Positions 52,999-62,877 of a DNA stretch of 64,000 bases are shown piece by piece. Source of the stretch: Mesorhizobium sp. NBSH29 (GTDB taxonomy: Bacteria; Pseudomonadota; Alphaproteobacteria; Rhizobiales; Rhizobiaceae); NCBI RefSeq assembly GCF_015500055.1, contig NZ_CP045492.1:2614501-2678500 (forward strand), in the 5' to 3' direction. How positions within the stretch are numbered: the first letter of the stretch is position 1; every line of letters begins with the position of its first letter. Under the pieces are notes generated by a model. It worked only from the letters and a program-made list of their open reading frames with translations, searched no databases and was not told the origin of the DNA. The position numbers were made by a program, and so were the translations under genes.

Positions 52999-55557
52999 TC
53001 AGCCCTTTTTCTTGCCGCGTGCGGGTTTTTTTCCGCCGCCCTTCGCTGCCTTTTCGGCAACTAGTGTGAGCGCATCCTCCAGGCTGACCGTCATCGGGTC
53101 ACGGCCTTTGGGCAGCGTTGCATTGATCTTGCCCCAATTCACATAGGGCCCATACTTGCCGTCGCGCACTGTGATCGCGCCGCCATCTGGATGCGCGCCA
53201 AGATCCTTCAACGCAGCCGGCGTGCCGCCGTTCCGGCCGCCGTTGCCCTTCAGCTGCTTTTCAGCAATCAGCGATACAGCACGGTTGAGGCCGATGGAAA
53301 ACACGTCTTCGGCACTTTCAAGATTGGCATAGGTTCCGTCATGAAGGACAAATGGGCCGTAGCGTCCAATGCCAGCGGAAATCATTTTTCCGGATTCCGG
53401 ATGCGCTCCGACGTTGCGTGGCAGCGCGAGAAGCGCCAGTGCCTTCTCATGGTCCATGGCATCGGCAGTCCAACCCTTCGGCAGGCTGGCGCGCTTGGCC
53501 TCTTTGCCATCGCCACGCTGGACATAGGGGCCAAAACGCCCGGTCTTCAGCGCGATTTCCTCGTTGGTATACGGGTCTTTGCCCAAAACCTTGTCGCCGC
53601 TTTCGCCGGCAGCCGCTTCGCCATCGCCGTTGATCGCATCCGTCAACTGCCGTGTAAAACCGCATTCGGGATAGTTCGAGCAGCCGACAAAGGCGCCATA
53701 TTTGCCGAGTTTCAGCGACAGACTGCCGGTTCCGCATTTTGGGCAGATGCGCGGATTTGATCCGTCTTCGCGCGGTGGGAACGCCAAGGGTGCGAGCGTT
53801 TCATTGAGGGCATTGAGCACGTCAGTGACGCGCAACTCCTTGATGTCCTCGACAGCCCCCGAAAAATCCTTCCAGAAGTCGCGAAGAACGTCCTTCCATG
53901 ACAGCTTTCCGTCGGAAATTTCGTCAAGCTTTTCTTCGAGCGAGGCCGTGAAATCATATTCCACATAACGGCTGAAAAAGTTTTCGAGGAACGCAGACAG
54001 GAGCCGGCCCTTGGCCTCAGGGATCAGCCTGCGCTTTTCAACGACGACATATTCGCGGTCTTCCAGCGTTTTTAGCGTCGCCGTGTAGGTGGAAGGCCGG
54101 CCAATGCCGATCTCTTCCATCTTCTTGATCAGCGTGGCTTCCGAGTAGCGCGGCGGGGGTTCGGTCGAATGTTGCGTGACTGTAACAGTGTTGCGCGCAA
54201 GGGTCTCGCCAGCGCGAATTTCCGGAAGGCGTTTGTCTTCCTCGTCCTCGGCGTCCTCGTCCTTCTGCTCGGTATAGGCCGCCAGAAATCCGTCGAAGCG
54301 AACTACGGAACCAATAGCGCGCAGCGTTGCCGCCTTGCCGCCGTTTGTGGCCTCGATTTCGGCGGTCGTGCGCTCGATCTCGGCCGGCTGCATCTGGCTG
54401 GCGATTGCCCGCTTCCAGATCATTTCATAGAGGCGCGCCTGATCTGCATCCAGATAGGCACGCATCTTCACCGGCGTGCGTGAGAAGTCCGTGGGGCGGA
54501 TGGCTTCGTGGGCCTCCTGGGCATTCTTCGCCTTGGTCGAATAAAACCGCGGCTTTTCGGGCACATATTTGTCGCCGAATTCCGACGCGATGGATTCGCG
54601 GGCAGCAGAGATTGCTTCAGGTGCCATCTGCACACCATCGGTACGCATATAGGTGATTAGACCGGCGGTCTCGCCGCCCATCTCCATACCTTCATAAAGC
54701 CTCTGGGCAACCTGCATCGTACGCACCGCTGAAAATCCGAGACCGGACGATGCTGCCTGTTGGAGTGTCGACGTAGTGAACGGTGGTCCAGGATTGCGCT
54801 TGGTCGGCTTGGCATCGACAGTCAGCGCCTTGAAGGCGGCGCCGTCCAGCATCGCCTTGATTTCATCGGCCTGCGCCTGGCTCGATATATCGAGCTTCTG
54901 CAAACGCTTGCCTTCGAACCCGGTAAGCTTTGCTTCAAAGTTTTCCGCCCGCGGCGTTCCGAGCAGCGCACCGATCAGCCAGTAGTCTTCGCGGATGAAG
55001 CGTTCAATTTCCGATTCGCGGTCGCAGACGAGGCGCAAGGCTACAGATTGCACGCGGCCCGCCGAGCGAGCCCCGGGCAGCTTGCGCCATAGAACCGGCG
55101 AGAGAGTAAAGCCGACCAGATAATCGAGCGCACGGCGAGCCAGATAGGCGTCGACCAGCGGGACGTCGATGGCGCGCGGATTGGCCATAGCCTCGGTGAC
55201 TGCCTGCTTGGTGATGGCGTTGAATACGACGCGGCTGACCGGCTTGTCTTTCAGCACCTTCTTTTGGCGCAGAACTTCCAGCACATGCCACGAAATGGCT
55301 TCACCCTCGCGATCCGGATCGGTCGCGAGAATGAGGCCGTCGGCATCTTTAAGTGCCTTGGCGATGTCTGTCAGACGCTTTGCCGAAGCCGTATCAACGG
55401 CCCAGCTCATGGCAAAATCCTCGTCGGGCTTTACCGAGCCATCCTTGGCAGGCAGATCACGCACATGCCCGAACGAGGCCAGAACCGTATAGTTCTTGCC
55501 GAGATATTTATTGATTGTTTTCGCTTTGGCCGGCGATTCGACGACGACTACGTCCAT
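52999..55557 (-). CDS. topA: DNA topoisomerase I
   Basis: Relaxes negative supercoils. 852 aa. It starts MDVVVVESPAKAKTINKYLGKNYTVLASFGHVRDLP (TOPRIM), with DPDREGEAISWH (acidic metal site) and the catalytic Tyr in GLITYMRTDG near residue 320. The C-terminal part has one four-cysteine zinc finger (CPKCGTGSLSLKLGKYGAFVGCSNYPEC) and topoisomerase C-terminal repeats of the type KFGPYV/KYGPYV, ending in a Lys-rich tail typical of the alphaproteobacterial enzyme. It heads the topA-rnr-DUF983-Nudix-MFS operon, with junctions of 6 bp or less for the first four genes. Confidence 0.97.
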   Translation of the reverse strand: MDVVVVESPAKAKTINKYLGKNYTVLASFGHVRDLPAKDGSVKPDEDFAMSWAVDTASAKRLTDIAKALKDADGLILATDPDREGEAISWHVLEVLRQKKVLKDKPVSRVVFNAITKQAVTEAMANPRAIDVPLVDAYLARRALDYLVGFTLSPVLWRKLPGARSAGRVQSVALRLVCDRESEIERFIREDYWLIGALLGTPRAENFEAKLTGFEGKRLQKLDISSQAQADEIKAMLDGAAFKALTVDAKPTKRNPGPPFTTSTLQQAASSGLGFSAVRTMQVAQRLYEGMEMGGETAGLITYMRTDGVQMAPEAISAARESIASEFGDKYVPEKPRFYSTKAKNAQEAHEAIRPTDFSRTPVKMRAYLDADQARLYEMIWKRAIASQMQPAEIERTTAEIEATNGGKAATLRAIGSVVRFDGFLAAYTEQKDEDAEDEEDKRLPEIRAGETLARNTVTVTQHSTEPPPRYSEATLIKKMEEIGIGRPSTYTATLKTLEDREYVVVEKRRLIPEAKGRLLSAFLENFFSRYVEYDFTASLEEKLDEISDGKLSWKDVLRDFWKDFSGAVEDIKELRVTDVLNALNETLAPLAFPPREDGSNPRICPKCGTGSLSLKLGKYGAFVGCSNYPECGFTRQLTDAINGDGEAAAGESGDKVLGKDPYTNEEIALKTGRFGPYVQRGDGKEAKRASLPKGWTADAMDHEKALALLALPRNVGAHPESGKMISAGIGRYGPFVLHDGTYANLESAEDVFSIGLNRAVSLIAEKQLKGNGGRNGGTPAALKDLGAHPDGGAITVRDGKYGPYVNWGKINATLPKGRDPMTVSLEDALTLVAEKAAKGGGKKPARGKKKG

Positions 55558-55811
55558 GAGTACTCATCTGGCTGTGACGCGCGAACCGCAGGCAAAACCG
55601 CGCGGCGGCGTTCGAAATGTCGTCCGTGACATGGCTGCGGATTCCCCTGCGGTCAAGGGCAAGGTTCAAAATGAGCGCTCCACTACCTCTCACAACCCTA
55701 AGAATAGGTAAAAATTCCTTGCAACTTTAACGAAAAGACATACTATCGAGACAATCACCGATTGTGTATCCCACAGTCTCCCGATCATTATCACGCATGC
55801 GGTACCCCGAC

Positions 55812-56063
55812 ATGGAAAAGACATCGACCATGCACCCCGAAATTGTCCGGAACAGGACCGCAAGGCTCGATTATCTCCAGCAAATGCTTCGGGAGATGCG
55901 GGAACTGGCAGAAGCCGAGCGCTGTGATATGCTCGTCTACCTGATCGAAATGGCTTACTTGGAGGCGAGTGACATCATTCGCGGACTGCGCCCTTCACGA
56001 ATCCGGAGAGATCAGCGAAACGCAGCCCCCGGCGTGCCGCTCAAGACGGCCAGCAAGGTCTAG
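55812..56063 (+). CDS. Small conserved helical protein, function unknown
   Basis: 83 aa from ATG 55812. The core VRNRTARLDYLQQMLREMRELAEAERCDMLVYLIEMAYLEASDIIRG is amphipathic helical with regular Leu/Met; similar short proteins occur in Rhizobiales, though I cannot name the family. The tail is basic ([10 protein letters not shown]). It lies alone on the plus strand between dprA and topA, and its last 69 bp overlap the end of dprA tail to tail. The upstream region 55720-55800 probably holds its promoter. An earlier in-frame GTG at 55764 adds 16 residues but lacks a family-like sequence. Confidence 0.72.
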   Translation: MEKTSTMHPEIVRNRTARLDYLQQMLREMRELAEAERCDMLVYLIEMAYLEASDIIRGLRPSRIRRDQRNAAPGVPLKTASKV

Positions 56064-57137
56064 TTCCAGCAAGATCATGAAAACCTGTGCCGGGTGTAGG
56101 CCAGTGTGACGAATCAACTCGTCGATCCCGCAGGGCACCGGTCCCAGCGCCTCGATCAGGCGTTGGCGGTCGTCATCCTTTGGCGGCGGCGTCGCCGAAA
56201 AATCAGGCGGTTCTTCGAATTGTACCGGTGGCGGCAGTGGTTGGCCGATCAACGGCGCGATTTGTTCTGTGATATCGCGCGCTTCGGTCACGAGGATTGC
56301 CCCGTCCTTCAAGAGCCCGTTCGTCCCGGCAGCGCGTGGATCGAGCGGCGAGCCGGGCACGGCGAAGACAAGCCGGCCCATTTCGCCGGCCAGCCTGGCG
56401 CTAATAAGCGAACCGGACCGCTTGGCGGCCTCCACCACCACCAGCCCGAGCACCATTCCGGCAACAATGCGGTTGCGGCGCGGGAAATCGCGCGCCCGCG
56501 GTTCCCAGCCGAACGGCATTTCGGAGACCACGGCACCGGCTCCACCGAAAATTTCTTCGTATAGCCCGATATTCTCGGGAGGGTATGGATGGTCAAGGCC
56601 ACCCGCAAGCACCGCTACAGTCCCGGTCGGCAGCGACCCTTCATGAGCCGCTCTGTCGATGCCGCGGGCAAGCCCCGAGACGATGGAGTAGCCGTCGCGT
56701 CCAAGCTCTACAGCAAGGTTTCTCGCCATTTTGATGCCGGCAAGCGATGCGTTTCGCGCCCCCACGATTCCAATTGGCGGCAATTGAAAGACGGCCGGAT
56801 TGCCTTTCACCGCAAGCAGCGGCGGGGCGTGGTCCATGCGTCTGAGAAAGGGCGGATAGTCCGGTTCACCAATCGCAACAAATCGCGCGCCGTAGGCGCT
56901 CGCAGCTTCAAGCTCGGCCTCAGCATCATCAGCGCTGGGAATGCGTGAAAGGCGGCGTGCTCCGCCTGAAATCATCAGTTCCGGCAGCATTTCAAGCGCG
57001 GTTTCAGCCGAGCCGAACCGATTGATCAGGTCGCGGAAGGTAGCAGGTCCGACATTGTCTGTGCGGATGAGCCGAAGCCACTGGATTCGTTGCCGGTGAC
57101 TGAGGCGAGGCGACCCAGCTGCCGGCGAATTGTTCAC
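55995..57137 (-). CDS. dprA: DNA processing protein DprA
   Basis: Loads RecA on incoming single-stranded DNA in natural transformation, and is conserved also in bacteria not known to be competent. 380 aa. N-terminal helix-hairpin-helix/SAM-like part ([29 protein letters not shown]), the Rossmann-like DprA core ([43 protein letters not shown] and [22 protein letters not shown]), and a C-terminal winged helix ([46 protein letters not shown]). The start is GTG 57137, overlapping the plsY stop as GTGA. It is the last gene of pyrB-pyrC'-plsY-dprA. Confidence 0.95.
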   Translation of the reverse strand: MNNSPAAGSPRLSHRQRIQWLRLIRTDNVGPATFRDLINRFGSAETALEMLPELMISGGARRLSRIPSADDAEAELEAASAYGARFVAIGEPDYPPFLRRMDHAPPLLAVKGNPAVFQLPPIGIVGARNASLAGIKMARNLAVELGRDGYSIVSGLARGIDRAAHEGSLPTGTVAVLAGGLDHPYPPENIGLYEEIFGGAGAVVSEMPFGWEPRARDFPRRNRIVAGMVLGLVVVEAAKRSGSLISARLAGEMGRLVFAVPGSPLDPRAAGTNGLLKDGAILVTEARDITEQIAPLIGQPLPPPVQFEEPPDFSATPPPKDDDRQRLIEALGPVPCGIDELIRHTGLHPAQVFMILLELDLAGRLERHAGGCVSLISPDS

Positions 57138-57715
57138 GCCTTTGACCCGATCCGAGGTTCGGTGCCAGCAAGCAGCCGGCTAATGTTGGCGCGATGCTTC
57201 AAAACCACGATAAAGCTCATTGCCATAAACAGCAGGGCGTAATCCTTGGACCCAAGCAGGAAAAATGCGATTGGCACCACCACAGCCGCGACCAGCGCTG
57301 CCAGCGACGACATGCGCATGACAAATGCCACGGCGATCCATACCGCAGCAAAAATCAATGCCACCTGCCACATCAGCGCTGCAAGAACACCGATATAGGT
57401 TGCCACGCCCTTGCCGCCCTTGAAGCCAAGCCAGACGGGGAAGAGATGCCCGAGAAGTGCGCAGAAACCTGCCACCATGCCGAATGGTTCCCAGAAAGAT
57501 GCGGCAATCAGGACAGGTGCGGCACCCTTCAGGGCATCGAGCAGCAAGGTAAGGGCCGCGAGGGCCTTATTGCCGGTACGAAGCACATTGGTTGCGCCGA
57601 TATTACCCGAGCCGATCTTGCGCACGTCGCCGAGACCGGCCGCACGCGTGATCAACAGGCCGAACGGAATCGAGCCAAGCAGGTAGCCGAACAAAGCTGC
57701 CAGCGACAGATACAT
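57134..57715 (-). CDS. plsY: Acyl-phosphate glycerol-3-phosphate acyltransferase PlsY
   Basis: Transfers acyl from acyl-phosphate to glycerol-3-phosphate, the first step of phospholipid synthesis. 193 aa, several membrane helices. Motifs: [11 protein letters not shown], the motif 1 region [43 protein letters not shown] (motif 2/3 region with conserved GGKGVAT), and the C-terminal [22 protein letters not shown] 57715 starts [17 protein letters not shown]; the frame is open upstream into the pyrC' gap without a ribosome site. It follows pyrC' by 13 bp and overlaps dprA by 4 bp. The partner plsX is elsewhere. Confidence 0.96.
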   Translation of the reverse strand: MYLSLAALFGYLLGSIPFGLLITRAAGLGDVRKIGSGNIGATNVLRTGNKALAALTLLLDALKGAAPVLIAASFWEPFGMVAGFCALLGHLFPVWLGFKGGKGVATYIGVLAALMWQVALIFAAVWIAVAFVMRMSSLAALVAAVVVPIAFFLLGSKDYALLFMAMSFIVVLKHRANISRLLAGTEPRIGSKA

Positions 57716-57728
57716 GATGCGCCCCCGT

Positions 57729-59015
57729 TTACGCTGAAAAGACTGTGCGGCCTGCAACCATGGTTTGCAAGACCCGGCCTTGCATCCGTGCGCCTTCAAA
57801 GCTGGTGTTTTTCGACCGCGAACGAATATCTTTTTCCTGGACCAGCCAAGGCTCGTCGAGATCGATCAGAGCAATATCGGCAGGTGCGCCGGGCCTTAGG
57901 CTGCCGCCGGGCAACCCAAACAACCGGGCAGGGGCTGTCGAAAGTGCATCTACCAACCGGATGAGAGGCACATCGCCATTGTGATGGAGCCTGAGCGCCG
58001 CGCCAAGCAGCGTTTCAAGTCCGATGGCACCAACTGCGGCGTCGGCAAATGGCAGGCGCTTGGTATCAACATCCTGCGGATCGTGGGCGGAAACAATGAT
58101 GTCGATTGTGCCATCCCGCAGCGCCTCGATCATCGCCAGCCGATCTTCTTCGGCCCGCAGCGGCGGCGATAGCCGGAAAAACGTGCGGTACTCGCCGACA
58201 TCGTTTTCATTGAGCGACAAGTGGTTGATCGAAATACCGGCGCTGACGGTCGCGCCATCATTTTTGGCGCGCGCGACAGCTGCAGCCGACAGAGCGGTGG
58301 AAATTTTTGCCGCGTGATAGTTGCCGCCGGTGAGCCGTGCCAGTGCAAGATCGCGTTCCAGCGGGATGGTTTCGGCTTCGCGCGGAATTCCGGCCAGCCC
58401 CAGCCAGCTCGCATAAAGCCCCTCATTCATCACGCCGCCCGCCGCCAGGTCGGCATCCTCGGTTTCATGCGCGATCATGGCGCCAAAATCACGCGCATAG
58501 GTCAGTGCGCGCCTCATGACCGACGGACTGGCAATGGTGTGCCGTCCATCGGTGAAGGCAACCGCACCAGCGTCGCGCAACAGCCCGAATTCGGTCATCT
58601 CTCGCCCCGCCAGGCTTTTAGTGATGGCGGCTGCGGGAAAAACGTTCACAATCGCTGTGTCGCGCGCCGTACGCAGCACAAACTCCACCAATGCGATGTC
58701 GTCGATCACCGGATCAGTGTCGGGCATCATCACCATCGACGTCACACCGCCGGCAGCGGCTGCGATGCTGGCGGACGCGATGGTTTCGCGGTGCTCGGCC
58801 CCTGGCTCCCCGATGAAGACGCGCCCGTCTACAAGACCGGGAATGAGAGTCTTACCAAGGCAATCGATCACCAAAGCATCGGCGGGAACACCTTGATTGC
58901 GCACTGCGGCGCCGGATGCGGCAATCGTCTTGCCGTCGACAATCACTGTCCCTATCTCATCCATGCCGCGTGATGGGTCGACGATGCGGACATTCTGGAA
59001 AACAGTGCAACTCAT
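57729..59015 (-). CDS. Dihydroorotase homologue lacking metal ligands (PyrC'/PyrX)
   Basis: 428 aa, amidohydrolase fold of the dihydroorotase class, but the active site is degraded. The usual DxHxH after the first strand is DGRVF (63-67), so both zinc histidines are gone. YHxxHVST is YHAAKIST (Lys237 in place of His). The segment TDHAPH is SAHDPQ (309-314), losing the catalytic Asp and the last His. It therefore should not catalyse dihydroorotate formation. Such non-catalytic homologues form a complex with PyrB in Pseudomonas, and the ATGA overlap with pyrB fits that role here. An active PyrC must be encoded elsewhere. GGCACTG-type ribosome site is weak; start ATG 59015. Confidence 0.92.
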   Translation of the reverse strand: MSCTVFQNVRIVDPSRGMDEIGTVIVDGKTIAASGAAVRNQGVPADALVIDCLGKTLIPGLVDGRVFIGEPGAEHRETIASASIAAAAGGVTSMVMMPDTDPVIDDIALVEFVLRTARDTAIVNVFPAAAITKSLAGREMTEFGLLRDAGAVAFTDGRHTIASPSVMRRALTYARDFGAMIAHETEDADLAAGGVMNEGLYASWLGLAGIPREAETIPLERDLALARLTGGNYHAAKISTALSAAAVARAKNDGATVSAGISINHLSLNENDVGEYRTFFRLSPPLRAEEDRLAMIEALRDGTIDIIVSAHDPQDVDTKRLPFADAAVGAIGLETLLGAALRLHHNGDVPLIRLVDALSTAPARLFGLPGGSLRPGAPADIALIDLDEPWLVQEKDIRSRSKNTSFEGARMQGRVLQTMVAGRTVFSA

Positions 59016-59974
59016 GCGTTCACCGCTGCGTTGCGACGAGGATCAAGAAGCGCTTCCATCACCGCCATGCGTACCGCGACGCCCATCTCGACCTGTTCCT
59101 GAATGACACTTTGCGGACCGTCGGCAATCTCAGAGGCGATTTCAACACCGCGATTCATAGGTCCCGGATGCATCACCAGAGCATCCTCCTTGGCGGCCTT
59201 GAGCTTTTCGGCGTCCAGGCCAAAATAGCGGAAATATTCGCGCACAGAAGGCACAAATGCACCGGCCATGCGCTCACGCTGCAGGCGCAGCATCATCACG
59301 ACGTCAGCATCCTTCAGCCCCTCGGCCATGGTGCGCGAGACGGTGACGCCCATCTTTTCGATGCCGGCAGGCAGCAGCGTCGATGGCGCAACGACGCGAA
59401 CTTGCGCGCCCATCGCGTTCAGCAGAAGAATATTCGATCGTGCCACCCGGGAATGCACAATGTCTCCGCAGATCGCAATAATCAATTTTGAAAGTGGTCC
59501 CTTGGCGCGGCGGATGGTGAGCGCGTCGAGCAGCGCCTGAGTCGGATGTTCATGAGCACCGTCGCCGGCATTCACCACCGAGCAACTCACCTTTTGCGCT
59601 AGAAGCACCGCTGCACCGGCTGACTGGTGACGGATGATCAGGATGTCGGGCCGCATGGCGTTGAGCGTCATCGCCGTATCGACCAATGTCTCGCCTTTCT
59701 TCACCGAAGAGCTAGCAACTGACATATTCATCACGTCAGCCCCCAGTCGCTTGCCGGCGAGTTCGAACGAGGATTGCGTGCGTGTTGACGCTTCATAGAA
59801 AAGGTTGATTTGGGTGCGACCGCGCATGGCAGTCGTCTTCTTTTCCGACTGGCGCGAGATCAACACGGCAGCATTGGCGCGGTCGAGAAGCATGTCGATG
59901 TCAGCGGGCAACAGGTCCGCGATGCCAAGCAAATGGCGATGCGGGAAAAGCGGCAGGGATGTGGTTTCTGTCAT
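59012..59974 (-). CDS. pyrB: Aspartate carbamoyltransferase catalytic subunit
   Basis: Condenses carbamoyl phosphate and aspartate in pyrimidine synthesis. 320 aa. The carbamoyl-phosphate loop [20 protein letters not shown], the Lys/His region [20 protein letters not shown], and the aspartate loop RLQRERM are present. No regulatory chain gene (pyrI) is adjacent. It overlaps the pyrC' start by 4 bp (ATGA) and heads pyrB-pyrC'-plsY-dprA. The region 59975-60136 holds its promoter and that of the divergent AidB-like gene. Confidence 0.97.
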   Translation of the reverse strand: MTETTSLPLFPHRHLLGIADLLPADIDMLLDRANAAVLISRQSEKKTTAMRGRTQINLFYEASTRTQSSFELAGKRLGADVMNMSVASSSVKKGETLVDTAMTLNAMRPDILIIRHQSAGAAVLLAQKVSCSVVNAGDGAHEHPTQALLDALTIRRAKGPLSKLIIAICGDIVHSRVARSNILLLNAMGAQVRVVAPSTLLPAGIEKMGVTVSRTMAEGLKDADVVMMLRLQRERMAGAFVPSVREYFRYFGLDAEKLKAAKEDALVMHPGPMNRGVEIASEIADGPQSVIQEQVEMGVAVRMAVMEALLDPRRNAAVNA

Positions 59975-60136
59975 CTCAAGGGGGTGCTATAGGCGCGACC
60001 TGCGGTGCGGGCAAGCCATCCTGTTGGAAAGCCACAATTCTTTCATCGCACTGATTGCCGGGCCTGGTCTATAAAGCCAAGGCAAGGTTGGGAATCAGCC
60101 TGTTTCCACCCGTGACGTTCGATTAAAGGAAGACGT

Positions 60137-61765
60137 GTGACAGACGAGGTTACCAACCAGCCACCGCCGTTTGCCGGAGCCAATGCGTGGCGTGGTGACC
60201 CGTTGCTGATCCAGCTTGGCGAGAATTTTTCTGAACCGGTGCGCAAAGAGCTGGACGGGCTCGGAAAGTTTGTACTGAGCGCGGAAGCGCAGGATCTGGC
60301 GCGGCTGGCCAATTCCGAGGTGCCAAAACTAAAGACGCACGACCGGCAGGGCAGGCGCATTGACCAGGTCGAGTTCCACCCGGCCTATCACGCGCTGATG
60401 CGCCGCTCGGTGGCCAACGGCCTGCATTCCTCAGTGTGGGAAAATAGCCCCGCCGAAACTAATTTGCGCCATCAGGTGCGTGCTGCACGCTTTTACCTGA
60501 CTGCCGAGCTGGAATGCGGGCACCTCTGCCCGCTCACCATGACCAGCGCCTCACTCGCAGCCCTGATGGCGGGCCCAAAACTGTTTCGCGAATGGGCGCC
60601 CCGAATAACCACGCGCAAATACGATCAGTCGCAGAAGCCGCCGGTAGCCAAAGCCGGCCTGACGCTCGGCATGGGGATGACCGAAAAACAGGGTGGCACC
60701 GATCTGCGTGCCAACACGACGCGAGCCGAACGCGCGAGCAACGGGTTTTATCGCCTCAATGGCCATAAATGGTTTGTGTCGGCGCCGATGTCCGACGCGT
60801 TCTTGACGCTCGCACAGACCCGCGAGGGCTTGTCCTGCTTCCTCGTGCCGCGCATTTTGGGTGACGGTACCGGCAATGGATTGCAGTTCCAGCGTCTGAA
60901 GGAAAAGCTCGGCAACCGTTCCAATGCGTCGTCCGAAGTTGAGTTTGTCAACACCATCGGCGATATGGTGGGCGAACCGGGTGCCGGTGTAAAAACCATC
61001 ATGGACATGGTCACGCTGACCCGCCTCGATTGTGCCATTGCGTCATCCGCGCTGATGCGCGCAGGCCTCGCCGAAGCGGTTCACCATACGCGCCACCGCC
61101 TGGTGGGCAGCACGCCGCTTTTTGACCAACCGTTGATGCAGCGCGTGCTGGCTGACATGGCGCTCGATGTCGCAGCGGCAACGGCCCTTTCGTTCCGGCT
61201 AGCACGCTCCTTTGACGATGCAGCCGCAAACCGCGGTGAGGCGGCCTTCGCACGCGCTATGACACCCGTGGTAAAATACTGGGTCTGCAAAATTGCACCG
61301 CCGCTGCTGTTCGAGGCGATGGAGTGCCTCGGAGGCAATGGCTATGTCGAGGAAGGGCCGCTCGCGCGCTACTACCGCGAGGCGCCGGTCAACGCGATCT
61401 GGGAGGGCTCGGGCAATGTCATGGCGCTTGACGTTCTGCGGGTGCTCGACCGCGCGCCAGCACTGTTTGATGATGTGCTTGCCGGGCTGGAACGTGATCT
61501 CGGTCCCGCCGGCCATGGCACGATCAGCGTGCTTCGAGCCGCCATGCAGGTGGCATCGTCGGACGAAGGCTCGGCGCGCATCCTGACAGAACAGCTGGCG
61601 CTGTCTGCGGCCGCCGCCGAACTGCGGCGGCTGGGGGCAGGGCGCATCGCCGATGCGTTCATCGAGACACGGCTCGCCGGGCAATGGCGCGGCACATATG
61701 GCATGCTTGACGCACGCCATGATGCGCGCATGATCGTCGATACGCTCTATCCCGCGCTCAACTGA
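60137..61765 (+). CDS. aidB: AidB-like acyl-CoA dehydrogenase family protein
   Basis: 542 aa. Sequence features of the AidB/isovaleryl-CoA dehydrogenase-like group: LTMTSASLAALM, KAGLTLGMGMTEKQGGTDLRANTT (FAD-binding), HKWFVSAPMSDAFLTLAQ, ECLGGNGYVEEGPLARYYREAPVNAIWEGSGNVMALD and a C-terminal helical extension. E. coli AidB is induced by alkylation damage and binds DNA weakly; whether this protein is a real dehydrogenase, a DNA-associated protein, or both cannot be read. The start is GTG 60137 with AAGGA 5 nt upstream. Its last 19 bp overlap the convergent AEC gene. Confidence 0.9.
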   Translation: MTDEVTNQPPPFAGANAWRGDPLLIQLGENFSEPVRKELDGLGKFVLSAEAQDLARLANSEVPKLKTHDRQGRRIDQVEFHPAYHALMRRSVANGLHSSVWENSPAETNLRHQVRAARFYLTAELECGHLCPLTMTSASLAALMAGPKLFREWAPRITTRKYDQSQKPPVAKAGLTLGMGMTEKQGGTDLRANTTRAERASNGFYRLNGHKWFVSAPMSDAFLTLAQTREGLSCFLVPRILGDGTGNGLQFQRLKEKLGNRSNASSEVEFVNTIGDMVGEPGAGVKTIMDMVTLTRLDCAIASSALMRAGLAEAVHHTRHRLVGSTPLFDQPLMQRVLADMALDVAAATALSFRLARSFDDAAANRGEAAFARAMTPVVKYWVCKIAPPLLFEAMECLGGNGYVEEGPLARYYREAPVNAIWEGSGNVMALDVLRVLDRAPALFDDVLAGLERDLGPAGHGTISVLRAAMQVASSDEGSARILTEQLALSAAAAELRRLGAGRIADAFIETRLAGQWRGTYGMLDARHDARMIVDTLYPALN

Positions 61766-62685
61766 CCAGTGATGGCGAGTACGGCTGGGATCGTGAGAAA
61801 CGAAACGGCCGTCTGCAGCGTCGTGACGGCGGCATAGAGCTCGGCATCACCGCCGAGCTGACGGGCGAGCAGATAACCATTCATCGCGGTCGGCACCGCC
61901 CCGCACAGCGCAAGATAGCTGAGCTGCATTCCGGTTACTCCAAAAGCCATGGCCGTGGCCACCAGAAGGGCGGGAAAAGCCACCAGCTTGAGGACGGTTG
62001 GCAGCCACATGGCAAAACGCAGCTGGACGAGATCGCGTGTGCGCAGGCTCGCGCCGATCGCTAGAAGACCAATCCCCAGAGCAGACCGCCCCACCAGATC
62101 AAGTGCGTCACTGAGTGGCGGATAGAGGCCGAAGGGAAGGGACCTCAACACCATCGCCGCGAGCATGGCCAGGATAAAAGGGTTGGTGGCGAGATTGCGC
62201 ATCACGCGCTGCCAGTTCGCACTGCGGTCGGCAAAGCGCGTCACGACAAAGGTCGAGGCGATGTTGAGCGGGATGATGATCACCAGCATAACGAGTGCCA
62301 CCACCGCCATACCCGCAGGCGGATAAAGTTTTTGCGCCACCGCCAGCGCGATAAAACTGTTCCAGCGCACAGTCGTCTGGAAAACGGTCGAGAATTCACT
62401 TTCGACGAGCCGCCCGCTTCCCGACAGCAACGGCCAGAGAGAATACGTAAAGGCGCACATGACGCAGACAGAGACAAGCAGAGCAGCCATCATCGCGTCC
62501 AGCTGAAGGCCTGTGAAATCAGCATTGGCGATGGTGACGAACAACAGCGCTGGATAGAGCACCCAGTATCCGAGCTGGTCGAGCGCTGGCCACACCTCGG
62601 CATCAAATTTCGGCAGCCGACGTAGGACGTTGCCAGCGAGCAGCACCAGAAAAATCGGCAATATGCTTTCGAAGATGGCGATCAT
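61747..62685 (-). CDS. AEC (auxin efflux carrier) family transporter
   Basis: A 312-aa inner-membrane protein with about ten helices. It starts MIAIFESILPIFLVLLAGNVLRRL, and two helical halves are joined by a loop around ANWQRVMRNLATNPFILAMLAAMVL, a conserved AEC region (xxxNPxxxA). Members export malonate, malate or other carboxylates; the substrate here is unknown. ATG 62685 matches the family N-terminus; the frame is open to 62748 without a clear ribosome site. It overlaps the AidB-like gene by 19 bp tail to tail. Confidence 0.9.
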   Translation of the reverse strand: MIAIFESILPIFLVLLAGNVLRRLPKFDAEVWPALDQLGYWVLYPALLFVTIANADFTGLQLDAMMAALLVSVCVMCAFTYSLWPLLSGSGRLVESEFSTVFQTTVRWNSFIALAVAQKLYPPAGMAVVALVMLVIIIPLNIASTFVVTRFADRSANWQRVMRNLATNPFILAMLAAMVLRSLPFGLYPPLSDALDLVGRSALGIGLLAIGASLRTRDLVQLRFAMWLPTVLKLVAFPALLVATAMAFGVTGMQLSYLALCGAVPTAMNGYLLARQLGGDAELYAAVTTLQTAVSFLTIPAVLAITGQLSAG

Positions 62686-62789
62686 GGGTTCCGTAAGCCA
62701 GTGGTAGGCGACGCATAGGGGCGTTAACCCCCGCTGTAAATCGAACACGGGAGATCGACGAGAATGCCAGCCTCATGAATGCCCAGGCA

Positions 62790-62810
62790 TTAACGGAAAT
62801 TAACCTTAAC
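62790..62810. promoter_or_regulatory. Three TTAAC boxes in the divergent promoter region
   Basis: TTAAC occurs at 62790, 62800 and 62806 within 21 bp, between the AEC gene and the membrane gene at 62878. TTAA-N6-TTAA resembles a CtrA box but the spacing is six, not seven. It is likely part of a promoter or a regulator site. Confidence 0.35.
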
Positions 62811-62877
62811 AAATGGTTTCATTTGCCCCCGGCAGGTCGCCGCTCCACTGTTAATGACGCAGGGGCAAATTAAAAAC

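Noticed and set aside
62790-62803. CtrA binding box
   Set aside because: TTAA boxes are separated by 6, not 7, bases; kept only as generic TTAAC repeats.
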